This document shows positions 39,735 to 41,973 of a stretch of DNA of 41,973 nucleotides, piece by piece (position 1 is the stretch's first letter; the number at the start of each line of letters is the position of its first letter). The stretch comes from a virus. A program made the position numbers and the translations under genes. The stretch lies in the IMG/VR virus record IMGVR_UViG_3300020220_003380, positions 1 through 41,973 of that record. One strand, 5' to 3'. The notes under the pieces were generated by a model that searched no databases, had not been told where the DNA came from, and saw nothing but the letters and a program-made list of their open reading frames with translations.

Positions 39735-39760
39735 TTATTTAACTCAACACAGGAGATATT

Positions 39761-40021
39761 ATGAGTTCAAGAATGTTCAGTTCAGAACAAAAAGCCAAAC
39801 TTACACAATTGATAAATGAAGGCATGACTATCATGCAAGAAGTTGAGGATCTCACAGAGGGACTCAACGACACCGTTAAAGCCATTGCCGAAGAATTGGA
39901 AGTTAAACCTGGTGTGCTAAAGAAAGCGATTCGCATTGCACACAAAAGCAAGCTGGGCGAAACAAACGCAGAAAATGAACAACTCAACACCATTCTGCAA
40001 ACTGTAGGTAAAACACTATGA
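39761..40021 (+). CDS. DsbA-like double-strand DNA-binding protein
   Basis: 86 residues with AGGAG 5 nt upstream. Helical throughout: KAKLTQLINEGMTIMQEVED, LTEGLNDTVKAIAEELEVKP, GVLKKAIRIAHKSKLGE. It matches a family annotated in cyanophages as double-strand DNA-binding protein (counterpart of T4 DsbA, which modulates late transcription). The KPGVLKKAIRIAHK helix is the conserved part. The name rests on pattern recognition, not on a search. It is the first gene after a sigma70-like promoter. Confidence 0.55.
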   Translation: MSSRMFSSEQKAKLTQLINEGMTIMQEVEDLTEGLNDTVKAIAEELEVKPGVLKKAIRIAHKSKLGETNAENEQLNTILQTVGKTL

Positions 40022-40374
40022 CTTACTTTGGGTATCATTTGATGCTTGATTGTTCTGGCTGCAACGATGGTATAAAAAGTCGTGCAAATATACACGCATT
40101 TGTTACCAATTTAGTCAAGAGCATTGATATGACAGCACACGGAGATCCGGTGATAGAGTATCTTTTACCCGGTGATCCCAAACAAGGCTACAGTTTGATG
40201 CAACTTATTACCACAAGTACCATCACTGGTCATTTTATTGAAACAAACCATTCTGCATACTTTGACGTCTTTAGTTGTAAAGAATTTGATTCTGATATTG
40301 TCGTTCGCTGTGTGAAAGAATATTTTGGAGCAAAAAATATTAGAATCAATTACTTAACCAGGCATGCAGACTAA
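40018..40374 (+). CDS. S-adenosylmethionine decarboxylase (SpeD)-like protein without processing serine
   Basis: 118 residues. The core resembles prokaryotic SpeD: FGYHLMLDCSGC at the start, then MQLITTSTITGHFIETNHSA and YFDVFSCKEFD, where the C87 of VFSC corresponds to the catalytic Cys and H72 to the active-site His. The Ser that becomes the pyruvoyl group in SpeD (in ESHLSIHTW) is replaced by G71 (TITGHF), and the segment after it is about 4 residues shorter. The protein therefore cannot self-process as SpeD does. Alternative or regulatory role possible. It is coupled to both neighbours. Confidence 0.7.
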   Translation: MTYFGYHLMLDCSGCNDGIKSRANIHAFVTNLVKSIDMTAHGDPVIEYLLPGDPKQGYSLMQLITTSTITGHFIETNHSAYFDVFSCKEFDSDIVVRCVKEYFGAKNIRINYLTRHAD

Positions 40375-40664
40375 TGAATCACATATTATATGAAATCTCA
40401 CAATGGATCCGGCAGGATTATGCGAGTCATAGATTGCGTTTTTGTCTTGAGGTCCTGGCTTGGGCTCTATCTATTGGTTGTGCTATCGCTATGGCCCTCA
40501 CCGTGCCTAATCCACCCCTTCTTGTCCTGTATCCAGTCTGGATTACAGGTTGTGCTATATACGCTGGGTGTGCTTATAGTCGTGGTTCCTTTGGTATGTT
40601 GGCCAATTATCTACTACTGGTCACAATTGACACAGTAGGACTAGCAAGAATGCTTGCACAATAA
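40374..40664 (+). CDS. Small membrane protein conserved in T4-like phages
   Basis: 96 residues. Three hydrophobic segments (about 26-44, LEVLAWALSIGCAIAMALTV; 48-66, PLLVLYPVWITGCAIYAGCA; 72-88, MLANYLLLVTIDTVGLA). The ALTVPNPPLLVLYPVW block is shared by many uncultured phages. A transporter or small channel role cannot be assigned. The start shares a base with the upstream stop codon (TAATG). Its stop overlaps AATAAATATC, a late-type word. A second frame over the same region has no ribosome binding site and is a shadow. Confidence 0.7.
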   Translation: MNHILYEISQWIRQDYASHRLRFCLEVLAWALSIGCAIAMALTVPNPPLLVLYPVWITGCAIYAGCAYSRGSFGMLANYLLLVTIDTVGLARMLAQ

Positions 40665-40704
40665 ATATCATGGTCTCGCTGGACCAAAAACGGCATGTAG
40701 AGTA

Positions 40705-40724
40705 GTGTGAGCTAGAAGTCACAC
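40705..40724 (+). promoter_or_regulatory. RNA hairpin next to the ribosome binding site of the DNA polymerase gene
   Basis: GTGTGA (40705-40710) pairs with TCACAC (40719-40724) around the 8-nt loop GCTAGAAG. The hairpin is followed at once by AAGGAG (40725-40730) and, 5 nt later, ATG 40736. In T4 the gp43 polymerase represses its own translation by binding a hairpin with a 5-bp stem and an 8-nt loop next to the gene 43 ribosome binding site. Size, loop length and position match; the loop sequence is different from T4. Confidence 0.65.
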
Positions 40725-40735
40725 AAGGAGAATAG

Positions 40736-41973
40736 ATGAGTTATATAGATGCTCTGTTTGACAGAGACAAAGATCGCATTCGTGTGGTAGAACGTGTGAA
40801 TGGCGAACGACAGTACCGTGAATATCCCGCTGAATATGTGTTCTACTATGATGATCCCAAGGGCAAGTATCGTACCATATATCACACTGCGGTGTCAAGA
40901 TTCAGCACTCGCAACAGCAAAGAATATCATAAAGAACTTAAAATCAACTCAGGAAAAATTTTGTGGGAAAGTGACATCAATCCCATATTTCGCTGTTTAG
41001 AGACAAACTATCTTGGCGCCAATTCGCCTAAATTACAAACGGTTTTTTTCGACATTGAGGTAGACTTTGACCCGGCGAGAGGTTTCTCAAAACCTGAAGA
41101 TCCGTTCAATCCAATTACAGCAATTAGCGTGTATCTAGACTGGATGGACAAACTAGTTACGTTGGTTGTGCCGCCCAAGAGTTATTCGTGGGCTACGGCA
41201 CAAGAAATATGCAACCAATACGACAACTGTTTTTTATTTGAACGAGAAGAAGATTTACTTAATACATTTCTTGATATCATCGAAGATGCAGACATCTTGA
41301 GTGGGTGGAACTCAGAGGGCTTCGATATTCCTTACATGGTCATGCGTACAACCAAGGTGTTGGCCAAGGACGATACCCGCAGATTCTGCCTATGGAATCA
41401 ACTACCCAAACAACGAACATTTGAACGTTTTGGTGCAGAGAATCTCACATTTGATTTAATTGGCCGAGTGCATATGGACTATATGCAACTGTATCGCAAA
41501 TACACATATGAAGAGCGACACAGTTATAGCTTGGATGCCATTGGTGAATACGAACTAGATGAGCGTAAGACACAATACGAAGGCACACTGGATCAGCTAT
41601 ACAACAAAGACTTTCCCAAGTTCATTGACTACAACCGACAAGATACCATGCTTGTGGCCAATCTAGATCGCAAATTGCGATTCCTAGATCTAGCCAATGA
41701 ACTTGCACATGATAACACCGTGCTGTTACAAACTACCATGGGTGCTGTGGCAGTGACTGAGCAGGCAATTATCAACGAAGCACATCAACGAGGTATGGTT
41801 GTACCTGATAGGAAAGGAAGAGATGACCAAGGAGATACGCAAGCAGCAGGTGCCTATGTTGCTTTCCCCAAAAAAGGCATGCACGACTGGATCGGAGCGA
41901 TCGACATCAACAGTCTCTACCCGTCAGCAATCCGCGCTCTTAACATGGCACAAGAGTCGATCGTCGGTCAGCT
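40736..41973 (+). CDS. Family B replicative DNA polymerase (gp43-like), 3' end outside window
   Basis: The open frame continues to the right edge (412 codons). Exonuclease motifs: Exo I FFDIEVDF (D106, E108), Exo II GWNSEGFDIPY (N192, D197) and Exo III YNRQDTMLV (Y299, D303). Motif A of the polymerase, DINSLYPS (D390), lies just before the edge. The opening MSYIDALFDRDKDRIRVVER is typical of gp43 in T4-like aquatic phages. Proofreading residues are intact. It would work with the clamp, clamp loader (gp44 in this window) and helicase. Translation is probably autoregulated through the upstream hairpin. Confidence 0.95.
   Translation, partial: MSYIDALFDRDKDRIRVVERVNGERQYREYPAEYVFYYDDPKGKYRTIYHTAVSRFSTRNSKEYHKELKINSGKILWESDINPIFRCLETNYLGANSPKLQTVFFDIEVDFDPARGFSKPEDPFNPITAISVYLDWMDKLVTLVVPPKSYSWATAQEICNQYDNCFLFEREEDLLNTFLDIIEDADILSGWNSEGFDIPYMVMRTTKVLAKDDTRRFCLWNQLPKQRTFERFGAENLTFDLIGRVHMDYMQLYRKYTYEERHSYSLDAIGEYELDERKTQYEGTLDQLYNKDFPKFIDYNRQDTMLVANLDRKLRFLDLANELAHDNTVLLQTTMGAVAVTEQAIINEAHQRGMVVPDRKGRDDQGDTQAAGAYVAFPKKGMHDWIGAIDINSLYPSAIRALNMAQESIVGQ

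Noticed and set aside
40390-40638. Second open frame on the plus strand in the membrane protein gene
   Set aside because: It has no ribosome binding site and lies entirely within the gene at 40374, which has the better start and a conserved sequence.
1-41973. Integrase, attachment sites or signs of lysogeny
   Set aside because: No recombinase, repressor or att-like repeat was seen. The content suits a lytic phage.

Overview
This window is a tightly packed, almost single-stranded segment of a large tailed dsDNA phage of the T4-like myovirus type. The evidence is the start of a family B DNA polymerase (gp43-like) at the right end, a gp44-type sliding-clamp loader ATPase, PhoH, MazG, many ATAAATAC motifs resembling T4 late promoters placed at gene junctions, and N-terminal peptides that look like T4 capsid-targeting sequences. 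A two-component spanin (inner-membrane plus lipoprotein) and a GH19-type endolysin point to a Gram-negative host. Low GC and the mix of genes resemble uncultivated aquatic phages; that habitat is inference. No tRNA, CRISPR, integrase or IS element was seen.

Layout. 1-2958: small proteins of unknown function. 2983-4779: a host-takeover/stress cluster with translation initiation factor IF-1, a NeuD-like acyltransferase, a Fe/Mn superoxide dismutase and an ErpA/IscA-type Fe-S carrier. 4837-13785: four large tail-fibre or adhesin-like structural genes. 13851-19186: MazG, a DnaE-palm-like fragment, a GroES-like co-chaperonin, FkbM methyltransferase, gp44 clamp loader, cupin and HAD nucleotidase. 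19183-19935: phoH, the only gene on the minus strand. 20252-21341: two unknown proteins. 21383-23973: lysis and envelope cassette. 24063-27232: DnaJ and ClpA. 27192-29566: unknown proteins and a glycosyltransferase. 29596-36381: a block of linker-rich proteins, most with capsid-targeting-like N-termini, including a nucleotidyltransferase. 36391-39623: conserved phage proteins, Dps, an alpha/beta hydrolase, a class III aminotransferase and a small membrane protein. 39761-41973: a DsbA-like protein, a SpeD-like protein, a membrane protein and DNA polymerase.

How it may work together. Two promoter classes are visible. Four sigma70-like promoters have near-consensus -10 boxes and 17-nt spacers (before 2090, mazG, dnaJ and 39761), and a set of ATAAATAC late-type motifs often overlaps the stop codon of the preceding gene. 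Chaperones (GroES-like, DnaJ, ClpA with an IGF loop), IF-1, PhoH and MazG suggest remodelling of host proteostasis, translation and nucleotide pools. SOD, Dps and the Fe-S carrier suggest control of iron and reactive oxygen. The most striking undescribed-looking features are the set of putatively capsid-packaged proteins (29596-36381), phage IF-1, a hairpin that probably controls mazG translation according to transcript origin, a leaderless promoter for dnaJ, and a hairpin before DNA polymerase with the geometry of the T4 gene 43 autoregulatory operator.
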